From the NCBI GenBank assembly GCA_964423795.1, contig CAYRGC010000007.1, forward strand, positions 1-57,882: a DNA stretch of 57,882 nt. The letters run 5' to 3'. A program made the translations under genes and the position numbers. The DNA is from CAYRGC01 sp964423795 (GTDB lineage: Bacteria; Patescibacteriota; Gracilibacteria; Peribacterales; Peribacteraceae). Of this stretch, positions 1 to 8,993 are shown one piece after another. Each line of letters starts with the position of its first letter. Within the stretch, counting starts at the first letter, position 1. The notes under the pieces were generated by a model. The model was not told the DNA's origin. It did no database searches and worked only from the letters and a program-made list of their open reading frames with translations.

Positions 1-168
1 GAGGGCAAGCGCGAGTTCGTGCACACGCTCAACAACACCTGCATCGCCTCCCCGCGCATCCTCATCCCGATCCTCGAGATCTACCAGAACAAGGACGGAT
101 CGGTGACGATCCCGGAGGTCCTGCGCCCGTACATGGGCGGCCAGGAGAAGATCGTGGGGAAGAAGTAG
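1..168 (+). CDS. serS: Seryl-tRNA synthetase, C-terminal fragment
   Basis: The window opens inside this gene and shows only its last 55 codons, ending at a TAG. The peptide carries the SerRS class II motif 3 region (HTLNNT followed by ASPR) and the near-universal SerRS tail IPEVLRPYMGG. The enzyme charges tRNA-Ser, and selenocysteine tRNA where present, with serine in the cytoplasm. The catalytic core and the N-terminal coiled coil lie upstream of the window. Identity is secure from the tail motif alone; nothing can be said of the start or promoter. Confidence 0.95.
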   Translation, partial: EGKREFVHTLNNTCIASPRILIPILEIYQNKDGSVTIPEVLRPYMGGQEKIVGKK

Positions 169-183
169 TACAGGGTGAGGGTG

Positions 184-250
184 TCATCCCGAGCGTAGCC
201 GAGGGACGACACCCGATGTCATGGTTCGGCTACGCTCACCATGACATCTG
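184..250. repeat. Palindromic repeats of the CCTGAGC/TCGAAGG type
   Basis: Two adjacent inverted repeats fill the serS-glycosyltransferase gap. The first holds a degenerate core (TCATCCCGAGCGTAGCCGAG) between arms GGGTGTC and GACACCC. The second pairs ATGTCATGG with CCATGACAT. The core is the same family seen in this window near 12792, 16881, 20511, 29464, 53061, 54164 and 56153. Confidence 0.7.
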
Positions 251-253
251 ACT

Positions 254-1396
254 ATGCGCATCCTCTTCACCCGCTTCCCCCTCGAATCCGCCCTCGGCGG
301 AGCCGAGATCCAGACGCTGAGCCTGATGGAAGGACTCCGCGCGGCGGGGCACGAGGTGAGCTTCCTCGGGAGCTGCCCCGTACTACTTTGCGAGTGCGCG
401 AAACGTGACATCCCGGTAAGTCGACTCGACATCGGCGAGCCTCCCGTGACGAAATGGAGCGCCCTGAGTTTCCTCTGGCGTAAGCGGAAAATGCGGAAGG
501 CCATTCTCAATGTACTCGACACCCGACACCCGCAATCCGACACCCTCGTCATGCTCAGCCTCTCGGAAAAGATCCTTGTCACCGAAGAGACGGCGAAACG
601 GGGGGTGAAGGTGCTCTGGATCGAGCACGACCGGGTGGGCCCCTGGCTGACCCGAAACCCCTGGCTCCCGGCGCTCCGCCGCGCGGCCGCGCATGCGACC
701 ACGGTCTGCGTCTCGGACCTGAGCCGGCGCCTGTACCTCGCCCTCGGCTGGCCGGTGAAGGGAACGGCGGCCATTCCGAACGGGATCGACCTTAGGAAAT
801 TTTCCTCCACCCCACCCCTCGGGGCCCCCTCTTCCACTGGAGGGGGTTCGAGGGCGGAGGCAGTTCGCAGGAAGAACGCCGTCCCGCGCATCGGCTGCAT
901 CGCGCGGCTCAGTCCGGAGAAGGGGGTCGACGTGCTCATCGAGGCAGCCGCCCCGCTTCTCGGCGCCATCGTCTCGATCGTGGGGCAGGGACGCGAGGAG
1001 GAAAAGCTCCGCGCGCTCATCCGCGAGCGCGGCGCCCGCGACCGCATCGGCATCAAACCGACGGAGGAGAACCTGCCCGCCTTCTACCGGAACCTCGACG
1101 TCTTCGTCCTGCCCTCGAGCGACCACGATCCCTTCGGCCTCGTGGCGGCGGAAGCCATGGCCACGGGCGTGGCGACGATCGTGACGGACGCCTGCGGCAT
1201 CGCGGATGCACTCACGAACGGCAAGGACGCGCTGATCGTGAAGGCCGGGGACGCCCGCGAGCTGAGGAAAGCCCTGGAGGAACTGACGAAGGACCCCGCG
1301 ATGCGTTCGCGGATCGCGGCCGGCGGGCGGATCGCCGCCTCGGAGCGCTTCGGCAAGGAAACCATGGTGGCCCGCTACCTGCAGATCCTCGCCTAG
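254..1396 (+). CDS. Family 4 glycosyltransferase (GT-B fold)
   Basis: This 380-residue protein is a retaining GT4 enzyme that probably transfers a nucleotide-activated sugar to a surface polysaccharide or lipid carrier at the inner membrane face. The N-terminal Rossmann half begins MRILFTRFPLESALGGAEIQ, with the glycine-rich acceptor loop of the family. The C-terminal half has the donor-site E-x7-E motif around residues 291-305 (HDPFGLVAAEAMATG). Residues about 187-207 (TPPLGAPSSTGGGSRAEA) look like a translated dispersed repeat inserted between the two domains. The gene follows serS after an 85-nt repeat-filled gap. Its stop overlaps by 4 nt the stop of a convergent gene. Substrate cannot be inferred. 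Confidence 0.9.
   Translation: MRILFTRFPLESALGGAEIQTLSLMEGLRAAGHEVSFLGSCPVLLCECAKRDIPVSRLDIGEPPVTKWSALSFLWRKRKMRKAILNVLDTRHPQSDTLVMLSLSEKILVTEETAKRGVKVLWIEHDRVGPWLTRNPWLPALRRAAAHATTVCVSDLSRRLYLALGWPVKGTAAIPNGIDLRKFSSTPPLGAPSSTGGGSRAEAVRRKNAVPRIGCIARLSPEKGVDVLIEAAAPLLGAIVSIVGQGREEEKLRALIRERGARDRIGIKPTEENLPAFYRNLDVFVLPSSDHDPFGLVAAEAMATGVATIVTDACGIADALTNGKDALIVKAGDARELRKALEELTKDPAMRSRIAAGGRIAASERFGKETMVARYLQILA
814..872. repeat. Dispersed repeat in frame inside the GT4 gene
   Basis: A C-rich then G-rich imperfect inverted repeat (CCCCTCGGGGCCCCCTC, then CTGGAGGGGG) lies in frame in the interdomain linker of the GT4 gene. It resembles the intergenic element at 11742-11846. It adds a Pro/Gly/Ser segment without a stop or frameshift. 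Confidence 0.6.
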
Positions 1397-2340
1397 TCCT
1401 TCTTGGGGGCGTACGTCCGTTCCCATTGCGCGACCGAATCGCGATACGCCTGCCAGGCGGATTCCCTCTCCCGGACCGGCACAAGCTCGTGGTACGCGGA
1501 AAGGACGATGATGATCCCGTCCTTTACCTTCGCCATGCGCTTGGGATCGATGGGATAAAACTCCCCGCCCGCCTCCTTCAGGGCGAATTCCGCGGACAAA
1601 TACACGTCCCTGGCGGACGCGGGCGTGGCCTGCTTCGCGGCATCTCGCAGGGCCTCCCACTGGTGGAGGGAGAACAGGACGTAGGCGGACGTGCGGGAGA
1701 GGTTGGACGACTCTTTCCGGTCGCCGCGCGTAAGGTGCGCCGAGAGCTTCTCCGCGATCTGCCCGCGCACGCGGTCGTCCGTGCCGAGCAGACAGAGCGC
1801 GTCCATCGCGGTCTTGCAGGATGAATCATTGCGCTCCAGCGCCTCGAGGAGAAGGGGGACGACCGACGGTCCGGCATCCGTGAGAATCCGGACCGCATGC
1901 GATCCGCCGCGGGAGAGAACAGCGGTGGCGACGGCCGGATTCGCGGCGGCACGCTTGGAAAGCCAGGTGCGGCACATCGTCACGCGAAGCGGCCCGGGAT
2001 CGTAGGCGTCCATGTAGCCGATCACCGCCTTCACGGAATCCGGCTCGAAACGCTCCAGGTGCCGCCAGGCGGTCTGCAGGTCTTTGCCTCCGCCCAGCGC
2101 GTTCGTAAGAAAGGAAACCGCCTGATCCACGGTATCGATCTTCTCCTCCTTCTTCTCCTGTTTCGCCGGAGCGGGACCGGGCTTCGTTCGCTCCTGCGCG
2201 GAGACCGTCTGCGTCACGGCGGCCTGCAGAAGGCCGCCGAACACCACGGTTCCCACGACCACGTTCTCCTTCGCGGCGGACCAGGCGCCGGCGGCGGCGT
2301 CCTGCAGGCGTTCGACAAACGTGAGTGATTCGCGGGGCAT
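1393..2340 (-). CDS. Membrane-anchored HEAT-like helical repeat protein, hypothetical
   Basis: This protein of about 315 residues has an N-terminal hydrophobic stretch (VVVGTVVFGGLLQAAVTQTV) and then a Lys/Glu/Pro linker. The rest is alpha-helical, with HEAT/ARM-like rhythm such as VVPLLLEALERN followed by AMDALCLLGTDDRVR. It is probably exported and anchored, with a helical solenoid that binds a partner, but no function is recognised. The start is uncertain: ATG at 2340 is chosen, while an in-frame TTG at 2376 adds 12 residues. No clear Shine-Dalgarno sequence precedes either. It is convergent with the GT4 gene. Confidence 0.75.
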   Translation of the reverse strand: MPRESLTFVERLQDAAAGAWSAAKENVVVGTVVFGGLLQAAVTQTVSAQERTKPGPAPAKQEKKEEKIDTVDQAVSFLTNALGGGKDLQTAWRHLERFEPDSVKAVIGYMDAYDPGPLRVTMCRTWLSKRAAANPAVATAVLSRGGSHAVRILTDAGPSVVPLLLEALERNDSSCKTAMDALCLLGTDDRVRGQIAEKLSAHLTRGDRKESSNLSRTSAYVLFSLHQWEALRDAAKQATPASARDVYLSAEFALKEAGGEFYPIDPKRMAKVKDGIIIVLSAYHELVPVRERESAWQAYRDSVAQWERTYAPKKD

Positions 2341-2422
2341 GCGGTGGAGTGTGAGTCGCCGCTTCCCTTCTGCCAACCATTCTTGTCAAAAGCGGCCGCC
2401 TTTCCGCAGGGTACCGCGGGAA

Positions 2423-3373
2423 TTATTCCTTCGCCGTGAGGGCGCGCACGCCCGCGCGGAGCGTGATCAGGGGGTGGCGCCGCACGAACGTGACGACCGA
2501 ACCGCCGCCCTTCGCGCTCACCGCCCCGCCCTCGCTCTTCCTGCGGAGAAGTTTGCGGATCATCTTCGCCAGGTGGCCGACCAGGAAGGCATCGAGCTCG
2601 CGCCGCGCCGCGGGGGAGAGGAGCGGACGGACCTCCTCGAGGCATCGCAGGCGGTCGTAAAGACCCACGCCTTCGCGGAGGTTGCGCATGCTCGTGGAGT
2701 TGGCGTGCACGCGGAAGAAGCCGTAGTCCCCCGGGAGCACGTACCAGTCGCCCTGAAGGAGGAGACGGGACCAGTACTCCACGTCGAGCATCTGGCGCAT
2801 GTCTTCCAGGAACGGTCCCGCGCGCTTGGCCGCATCCGTGCGCATCATCACGAAGCACGGTTCGCCCGGAATGCACGGATGGAGCCCCAGGCGCACCCAG
2901 CGCGTGAGGAACTCCGCGCCGCTGCGAATGCCGGGAACCAGGTACTTCTCCTTCTCTCGGGTCACCTCGTCGTAGAAGGGCTGCATCGCGGTGTCGCCTT
3001 CCACCTTGTAGGGATGCCCGAGCGACACCATGACGACGGACGGATACTCATCCATCACTCGGAGCCCGCTCTCGAGGTACTGCGGCTTCCAGCAATCGTC
3101 CTGGAACATGAGCTGGGCCACGGGAGCCGTCACCTGCCGCATGCACGCGTTCCAGTTGCCGCCGATGCCGCTCCTGGCCTCGCCGCGCTCGAAGCGCACG
3201 CGCGGGTCTGCCAGATACGGTTCCACCATCGCGCGCACGTCCTTCTGGGACGCGTCGTCGTGGATGAAGAGCGTCCAATCCTTCTCCGTCTGCGCGAGCA
3301 CGCTCTCGACGGCCTCGCGAAGGTGCGCGGGGTTGGGCTCGTAGGTGGGAATGAGAACGCTGACTTTGGGCAT
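2423..3373 (-). CDS. Family 2 glycosyltransferase (GT-A fold)
   Basis: This 316-residue protein is an inverting GT2 enzyme. It starts MPKVSVLIPTYEPNP, the standard first strand of the family. The nucleotide-binding acidic pair lies at D39-D40 (IHDDAS) and the metal-binding DxD-type motif at residues 91-93 (FQDDCW). It probably adds a sugar to a cell-surface glycan from the cytoplasmic side. There is no membrane segment apart from weak C-terminal hydrophobicity. The ATG abuts a 19-bp inverted repeat. With the GT4 gene nearby it suggests a small surface-glycan locus. Confidence 0.92.
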   Translation of the reverse strand: MPKVSVLIPTYEPNPAHLREAVESVLAQTEKDWTLFIHDDASQKDVRAMVEPYLADPRVRFERGEARSGIGGNWNACMRQVTAPVAQLMFQDDCWKPQYLESGLRVMDEYPSVVMVSLGHPYKVEGDTAMQPFYDEVTREKEKYLVPGIRSGAEFLTRWVRLGLHPCIPGEPCFVMMRTDAAKRAGPFLEDMRQMLDVEYWSRLLLQGDWYVLPGDYGFFRVHANSTSMRNLREGVGLYDRLRCLEEVRPLLSPAARRELDAFLVGHLAKMIRKLLRRKSEGGAVSAKGGGSVVTFVRRHPLITLRAGVRALTAKE

Positions 3374-3430
3374 AATTGCGGATTCCGAATTGCGAATTCA
3401 TTTTCAATGAGCAATTCGGAATCCGCAATT
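3374..3430. repeat. Perfect 19-bp inverted repeat
   Basis: AATTGCGGATTCCGAATTG at 3374-3392 is exactly complementary to 3412-3430, with a 19-nt loop. A partial third copy follows to about 3445. The element is AT-rich against the GC-rich background and sits between the divergent GT2 and amidase genes. There is no T-run, so it is not a classical terminator. Confidence 0.85.
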
Positions 3431-3497
3431 CGGAATTCGCAATTCTCCATCAGGACATCGATCGCGAGAAAAACTCGTCTTTTTCGGGAACGAAAGG

Positions 3498-6050
3498 ATG
3501 GACCTGGTATCCTGCCCCTCCGGAATGTGGCTGCTCTCCCTGCTCGCGGCGTGTTTCGGATTCTTCGTACCGCATGGCGCCCCGCTTGAGGCGAGGATCT
3601 TGTCGTACCCGCGGGGAATCGACGCGGTGAGCGTGCGCCTGGAGAAGAAGGACGGCGCGGCGCGCGTGCGCGCCAAGACGGAAGACGGCTGGACCGCGTG
3701 GCAACGCCTCTCCGTGGAGGACGAGCAGGATCCGTCGCTCCTGGAATCGAACATGGTGATGTTCCCGCGCGGAACCACGCAAATCTCCCTGGAGGGCGCG
3801 ATCGCGACCGTGCATCCGATCCGCGTCTCGAGCGAGGGACCGCGCTACGAAACCGCCTCGCTCGTCGCGATGGGCACCCCCCGCATCCTCACGCGCGACG
3901 ATTGGGGCGCGGACGACTCGCTACTCATCAGCAAGGGGGCATCGTCGTCCCTGTCGTCATCGTCGTCGTCCTCATCGACCGCCGCCGTCGTCAGCGACAA
4001 GGAGGAAGGCACGGAATCCACGCGCGAGCAGGAATGCGCCGACGCGGTGAAGCTCTATCCCGAGGAATTCAAGGCGAGCGCCCCCATCACCCGTAACGAG
4101 AACGGCGATCGGCTCCGGTGGCCGCTCCAATACTCGCCGAGCGTGCGCCTCCTCGTCGTGCACCATACCGCCGGATCGGTCACGGACGACGGTCGCACGG
4201 GCATCGAGCGCATGCGCGCGATTTATCAGTTCCACGCCGTGAGCCGCGGCTGGGGAGACATCGGGTACCACTACGTCATCGACGAGAAAGGCCAGATCTA
4301 CGAGGGGCGCCAGGGAGGCGACTACGTGGTGGGCGGACACGCCTACTGCAACAACGTGGGCACGATCGGCGTCTCCCTCATGGGGAATTTCGATGCTGAG
4401 AAGCCGCCGCAGGCCCAAGCGCAAAGCCTGCAGTGGCTGCTCTCGACGCTCGCGGACAAGTACCATGTCGACCTCCGGCGCCAAGTCCTCTTCCACGGGA
4501 AAAAACTCGACCCCATCGTGGGTCACCGCCAGCTCGTGAATACCAGCTGCCCCGGCGCCATCCTCTACGCCGCGCTCGACGAGATCCGGGGGCACGTGCG
4601 CGTCGGCGACACCGGCGCGACCGTGGCCTTCGCCGATGCGCCGGGCAAGGCCGCCGCCTCGTCCCGCTCCTCCAAACGACCGTCGACGGCCAAGACGGCC
4701 GACGGCGACGCGTCCCGTCCGCCCGTGGGCGCGAGCGGCCTCCAGGCGCTCGGCAGCACGGCCCTCGAGGGACGGCCGAGCGGGGAAGTGCTCCTGTCGC
4801 TCCTCTACGCCCCCAAAGGTCCGATGAAGCGCGGATCGAAGATCGCGTCCGTCAAACTCAGCAGTCCGCGGCTGAAGCTCTTCCAGGATCGGGGCGGCGA
4901 GTACGTGCAGATCCGCGGGGCGATCACCGCGCAGGAGACGCTCTCGGACAAGGACTCGACGACCGTGCGCCTGAAGCTGCAACTCCCGCCCGACCGCGCG
5001 ACGCACACCCTCATCGTCGGCGACATCGCATACACCATCGCCGCCTCGGGAAAGAGGATCGGCCGCGTGACGACGCCGGTGACGCAATCGTACTTCCGGG
5101 ACTCGATCGCGAAACCGATCGCGCCGCCGCGCGTCCCGGTCTCCGTCAGCCGCTCGTCGTCCTCCAGGGCATCCTCCGCGCGATCCGCCGAGAGCCGCCC
5201 CGCCGCCGCGGGCAACATGATCCGCATCCGCCTCACCGACGAGAGTTTGGCTTCGGGAAAGGCCACACTCGAGCTCCCCTCCGGCACGCTCCTGAACGGC
5301 GAAGCGACGAAGACCGCGCTGACGCTCACCGCCGACGGCTCGGCATGCGTCGCCGTGACGGCGGACGGCCGGATCGCGGACGATCTGCTGCGCATCGATC
5401 CCGGTTCGTCGCCGATCGCCATCTCTTCCTTCCGCGCGGGACACCGTCGGTTCCGCGGAACGCTGGAGTGCCGCGTGGTCGGCGGCGCGCTGACCCTCAT
5501 CGACGAGTTGCCGCTGGAGGACTACTTGGCGGGCCTCGCCGAGGAACCGGACACGGAACCCTACGAGAAGCAGCGCGCCTTCGCGGTGGCGGCGCGCACC
5601 TACGCCGCGTACTACCTCGACGCCGCGCACCGCAAGTTCCCCGGCATGCCGTACGACGGCTCGGACAGCCCGGCGGAATTCCAGTACTACGGCGGCTACG
5701 ACAGCGAGACGCAGAATCCGTCCTGGGTCCGCGCCGTCGAGACGACGCGGAACCTGGTCCTCGAGGCGAACGGAGCCGTCCTGCGCGCCCCGTACTTCTC
5801 GGCGGACGACGGACGCACGCGTTCGCCCGAAGAGGCGGGCTGGAAGAACTTCCCGAACGCCGACGTCCTGCGCGCCAAGGACGACCCCTGGTGCCGCGGA
5901 CAATCGCTCCGGGGCCACGGAGTGGGCATGTCGGGCTGCGGAGCCGAAGGGCAGGCGGCGGAGGGCAAAACCGCGGAACAGATCCTCGAGTATTACTATC
6001 CGGGGACGGCATTGACGCCGTTTGGAAGTCGAAGTGTTACCAGGAACTAA
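3498..6050 (+). CDS. Secreted PGRP/amidase_2 and SpoIID-domain cell-wall protein
   Basis: This 850-residue protein appears to fuse two peptidoglycan-acting modules. A hydrophobic N-terminus (MWLLSLLAACFGFF) serves as signal peptide; ATG 3525 is an alternative start. A serine run at about residues 150-161 precedes the amidase/PGRP domain: LVVHHTAG near residue 220 and VGHRQLVNTSCPG near 341 supply the expected zinc ligands. A second Ser/Arg-rich linker leads to a SpoIID-like domain (about 640-840) with LPLEDYLAGLAEEP, AVAARTYAAYY and GHGVGMSGCGAEG. PGRP amidases cut the lactyl-peptide bond, and SpoIID is a lytic transglycosylase acting on denuded glycan. Combining them in one chain is an attractive sequential activity, but this is inferred. 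Confidence 0.9.
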   Translation: MDLVSCPSGMWLLSLLAACFGFFVPHGAPLEARILSYPRGIDAVSVRLEKKDGAARVRAKTEDGWTAWQRLSVEDEQDPSLLESNMVMFPRGTTQISLEGAIATVHPIRVSSEGPRYETASLVAMGTPRILTRDDWGADDSLLISKGASSSLSSSSSSSSTAAVVSDKEEGTESTREQECADAVKLYPEEFKASAPITRNENGDRLRWPLQYSPSVRLLVVHHTAGSVTDDGRTGIERMRAIYQFHAVSRGWGDIGYHYVIDEKGQIYEGRQGGDYVVGGHAYCNNVGTIGVSLMGNFDAEKPPQAQAQSLQWLLSTLADKYHVDLRRQVLFHGKKLDPIVGHRQLVNTSCPGAILYAALDEIRGHVRVGDTGATVAFADAPGKAAASSRSSKRPSTAKTADGDASRPPVGASGLQALGSTALEGRPSGEVLLSLLYAPKGPMKRGSKIASVKLSSPRLKLFQDRGGEYVQIRGAITAQETLSDKDSTTVRLKLQLPPDRATHTLIVGDIAYTIAASGKRIGRVTTPVTQSYFRDSIAKPIAPPRVPVSVSRSSSSRASSARSAESRPAAAGNMIRIRLTDESLASGKATLELPSGTLLNGEATKTALTLTADGSACVAVTADGRIADDLLRIDPGSSPIAISSFRAGHRRFRGTLECRVVGGALTLIDELPLEDYLAGLAEEPDTEPYEKQRAFAVAARTYAAYYLDAAHRKFPGMPYDGSDSPAEFQYYGGYDSETQNPSWVRAVETTRNLVLEANGAVLRAPYFSADDGRTRSPEEAGWKNFPNADVLRAKDDPWCRGQSLRGHGVGMSGCGAEGQAAEGKTAEQILEYYYPGTALTPFGSRSVTRN

Positions 6051-6067
6051 TTCGATCCTGCTGCAAA

Positions 6068-6096
6068 TTGGCAAGGATGCAAAATTTTGGTAGTAT
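6068..6096 (+). promoter_or_regulatory. Sigma70-like promoter of the coiled-coil operon
   Basis: TTGGCA at 6068-6073 and TAGTAT at 6091-6096 are separated by exactly 17 bp, in a locally AT-rich stretch between two genes. The predicted start of transcription is about 6103, giving a leader of roughly 18 nt before the ATG at 6121. Confidence 0.7.
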
Positions 6097-6120
6097 TTCC
6101 TGATTTCCACACAAATACCC

Positions 6121-6477
6121 ATGCCCGTCGTCGACGATTCGTCGCCGTTCTCCCTCCTGCTCCAGTCCGACATTCCGTCGGGAGAGGCGCTCTATGACCA
6201 ACTCATGGGAGAGATCGAGCCGGAGCTCCTCGCGGGCAATCTTCCGCTGCTCGACGAGAAGTACAAAGACGAACCTCCCGCCCAAGCCAAGGCACGCGCG
6301 GACCGCTACGAGAAGGCCTTCGCGGAGTACGACAAGCGCCTCAAGGCGTACCTCGGCGACCTCGACCAGCGCGCCCACGCGTACCACCGCATGGCGCTGA
6401 AATCCGCCGAGGAGAAGGAGAAACAGGATGAGGACACCCACTTGCATTCCATCGAATCCGCTTTCTCCTCCCTGTGA
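6121..6477 (+). CDS. Small acidic helical protein, hypothetical
   Basis: This 118-residue protein has no signal peptide or membrane segment and is predicted to be almost entirely helical and charged (AKARADRYEKAFAEYDKRLK). The family is not recognised. Its stop is separated by only 2 nt from the ATG of the giant coiled-coil protein, and a good promoter lies just upstream. The two are therefore very likely co-transcribed and may be partners, for example a chaperone or assembly factor for the large protein; that role is a guess. Confidence 0.75.
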   Translation: MPVVDDSSPFSLLLQSDIPSGEALYDQLMGEIEPELLAGNLPLLDEKYKDEPPAQAKARADRYEKAFAEYDKRLKAYLGDLDQRAHAYHRMALKSAEEKEKQDEDTHLHSIESAFSSL

Positions 6478-6479
6478 CC

Positions 6480-8893
6480 ATGTTCTCCCCCCACTCGTTC
6501 CGCCGCTTCGCGATCCGTCACGGAGAGGCACGCCGGATCTTCGATGCGAATCCGGAGCTCCACGAAACCGTCTCGAAAGAGATCGGCGACCAAGTGGACG
6601 TGCATACCAAGGCGGAAGCCGCCGTGAAAGGCGCTACCGAAGGTGCGGATAAACGTTTCAGCGATTTCTCCAAGCGGGCCACCGAAGCCTTCAACAAGCG
6701 CGTCGCGGGACAAAGCCCGGAGGCAGTGAAGAAAGCCTTGGAGGAAGCGAACAAGCAGCTCGCACGCCTGTCTCGCCCGCAGCGCCTCGTGCTGCAGGGC
6801 GGCCAGTACGTGCTCCAGCCGCTCACGCCGGAGGCCGAACAGAAGGCGAGCAAGACCTTGCCGGACCAGCAGCAGAAGAAGCTTCAGGAGATGCTCAAGA
6901 GCGCCACGCCCCTCACGCCCCAGGAACAGACGCAGCTGGAGGCGCTCCAGAAGCGCCTGCCGGAATTCGGTTCCCTCGTCGAGATCATCCGCGTCCTGCC
7001 CGCCGCCGAACGCGGCGCGGCGCTGCGCATCGCGGAGGCGATCCAGCCGAACGACATACAGCTGCTGCAGCGCAGCGCCAAAGCCGTCACGGAAGCCCTC
7101 GCGAAGCGCAATGCGGGCAACGAGATGGGCACGCTCGTCGACCTCGCGAACATCGGCTCCGCGATGTCGATCCTGCGCGCCCGCGGGAACCTCGACGCAG
7201 ATCTCCAGACGCTCGGCACGCCCGTCATGCTCGGCGGCGGAGCCGAGGCGGTGATCAAGCGCCACGGGCTCACCGGCCGCGATGCCGAAAGCGTGCGGAC
7301 GCTGCATGCGATGATCAACGCCATCCCGATCGCGGACCGCCTCGCGCTCGGAAACTTCGGCTCGCGCATGACGAAGGTGATCCAAGCCGAGCAGAAGACG
7401 CTCAGCGAATCCCAGCCGAAGACGAAGGCGGAAACAGAAACGAAGGGCAAGATCGCGGAGCAGGGAGACAAAAAGGAGACGGGCGACATCGAAGGAGCCC
7501 TCAAGGACCTCGCCGCCCAGCTCCAGAAGGAGTTGCAGCAGTTCGTCCCCGGCTCCATGAGCGCGGAGACGCTCGCCCGCGCCGTCAGCTTCGTCACGAC
7601 CGCCGGCATGATGCCGGAACGCGTGCGCTTCGGCCTCGCGACGAGGGCCCTCGAAATGCTGCGCGATACGACGTCGAACGGCTTCCTCGCGCCGCAGCAG
7701 ATGGCAATCATGTTCATCAACCTGTTCTTCCGGCCTTCCGCCCCGCAGGACGCAGCCAAGACCGATCAGGATCTGAAGAAGTCCGCTGAAGACGCGAAGA
7801 AGGCCAAGGCCACCAAGGAGGAGACTGCCAAGGAAACTGAAACGACGGAGAAGGGCAACAAGTCTTCCATCCGCATCGATGATCTCGAGCCGAACGAGGA
7901 GTCTGACGAAATCGCGATCCCGCGTCCCCGCACCGTCTCGATCGTGATGCAGAGCGGCCGCACGCGCGATCTCGCGCGCGGCACCGGCTCGACGGTCTTC
8001 GGCAGGGGCATCGAAGTGGAACGCACGCGCCGCGGCATCATCATCACCGTCGATGAGGACGCGCGCCCGGGCCCCCGCACGCTGCGGATCAACGGCCGGG
8101 ACGTGACCTTCAACGTCCGCGGAGAGGGCGAAGCCAAAACGAAGGAGGAAGGGGAGGCCAAGGAAAAGACCGCGGCGAACCCTGCTGCCGAACGGCTGCA
8201 GAAGCTCCTCGGCGGACTCTTCGCGGAATCGAACGTGAAGGCCGTCACGGCCTTCCTCCGCGCCGGCGGCGCCAACGCCTTCGAGGCGGTGCTCGCCTCG
8301 CTCGGCGATCCGAACCTGCCCGCCAGCGCCCGTAAAACCCTCAACGACGCGATGCAGACCATCGTCGGCGAATCGTTCGAGCAGATCGTGAAGGTAATGA
8401 ACGATCCCGCAGCCCTCAAAAAGCAGATGGAGGCGATCGGAAAGCAGTACGGGGAGAACGCCATGAAGATGATGCAGAACGTCGTCACCGTCTTCCAGAC
8501 GCTCGGCTCCGCGGCCGGCTCGAAGGCGGTAACCTCGTTCGTGGAACAGCTCCTCAAAAACCCGCTCGGCGTGTTCAACACTCCTCCGAATCAGGCCGCC
8601 AAGCTCAGCCAGGACGCCTTCAAGGCGATCAGTGAGTTCTCCTCTAAGTTCAACACGCAAAGCATCACGAAGTTCCTGACGGAAAACGGCGAAGCAGGCG
8701 TCAAAGCCATCGAAGATTTCCTTGACAGCAACATCCTCGCCACCCAGTTACGCATCGAATTGCAAGCTGCACTGAAGACGTTCCAGGCACAGGCCAAGGA
8801 GAAGGCCGCGAAGGTGAAGATGAGCGCCGAGACCGCGCAGAAGGTCAGTGAGATGCTTGGCAAGCTCAACGCGACCGTGCAGCCGGCCGCGAA
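6480..8893 (+). CDS. Giant Ala/Lys/Glu-rich helical protein, N-terminal part up to the gap
   Basis: About 804 residues are readable before the N run. The protein starts MFSPHSFRRFAIRHGEARRI with no signal peptide and is mainly helical, with charged linkers (about residues 425-480). A small beta-rich module follows near residues 500-550, containing GIIITVDEDARPGPRTLRING. From about residue 760 it enters a repeat of roughly 92 residues (QAQAKEKAAKVKMSAET) that recurs after the gap, so both flanks are treated as one gene. No family is recognised. The stop of the upstream gene lies 2 nt before this ATG. Start is ATG 6480; an in-frame GTG at 6474 is also possible. Confidence 0.8.
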
Positions 8894-8993
8894 NNNNNNN
8901 NNNNNNNNNNNNNNNNNNNNNNNNNNNNNNNNNNNNNNNNNNNNNNNNNNNNNNNNNNNNNNNNNNNNNNNNNNNNNNNNNNNNNNNNNNNNN
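8894..8993. other. Assembly gap (100 N)
   Basis: Exactly 100 N characters, a conventional placeholder for a gap of unknown length. The sequence right after it, from 8994, is repeated nearly exactly from 9270, a 276-nt period. The gap is therefore probably a collapsed internal repeat of the giant protein gene, and frame across it cannot be judged. Confidence 0.98.

Noticed and set aside
3972..6173. Long open frame of 733 codons on the minus strand opposite the amidase gene, and many similar antisense frames elsewhere
   Set aside because: High G+C with biased third positions opens long antisense frames. These lack domain motifs, are Arg/Gly-rich, and mirror well-supported genes.
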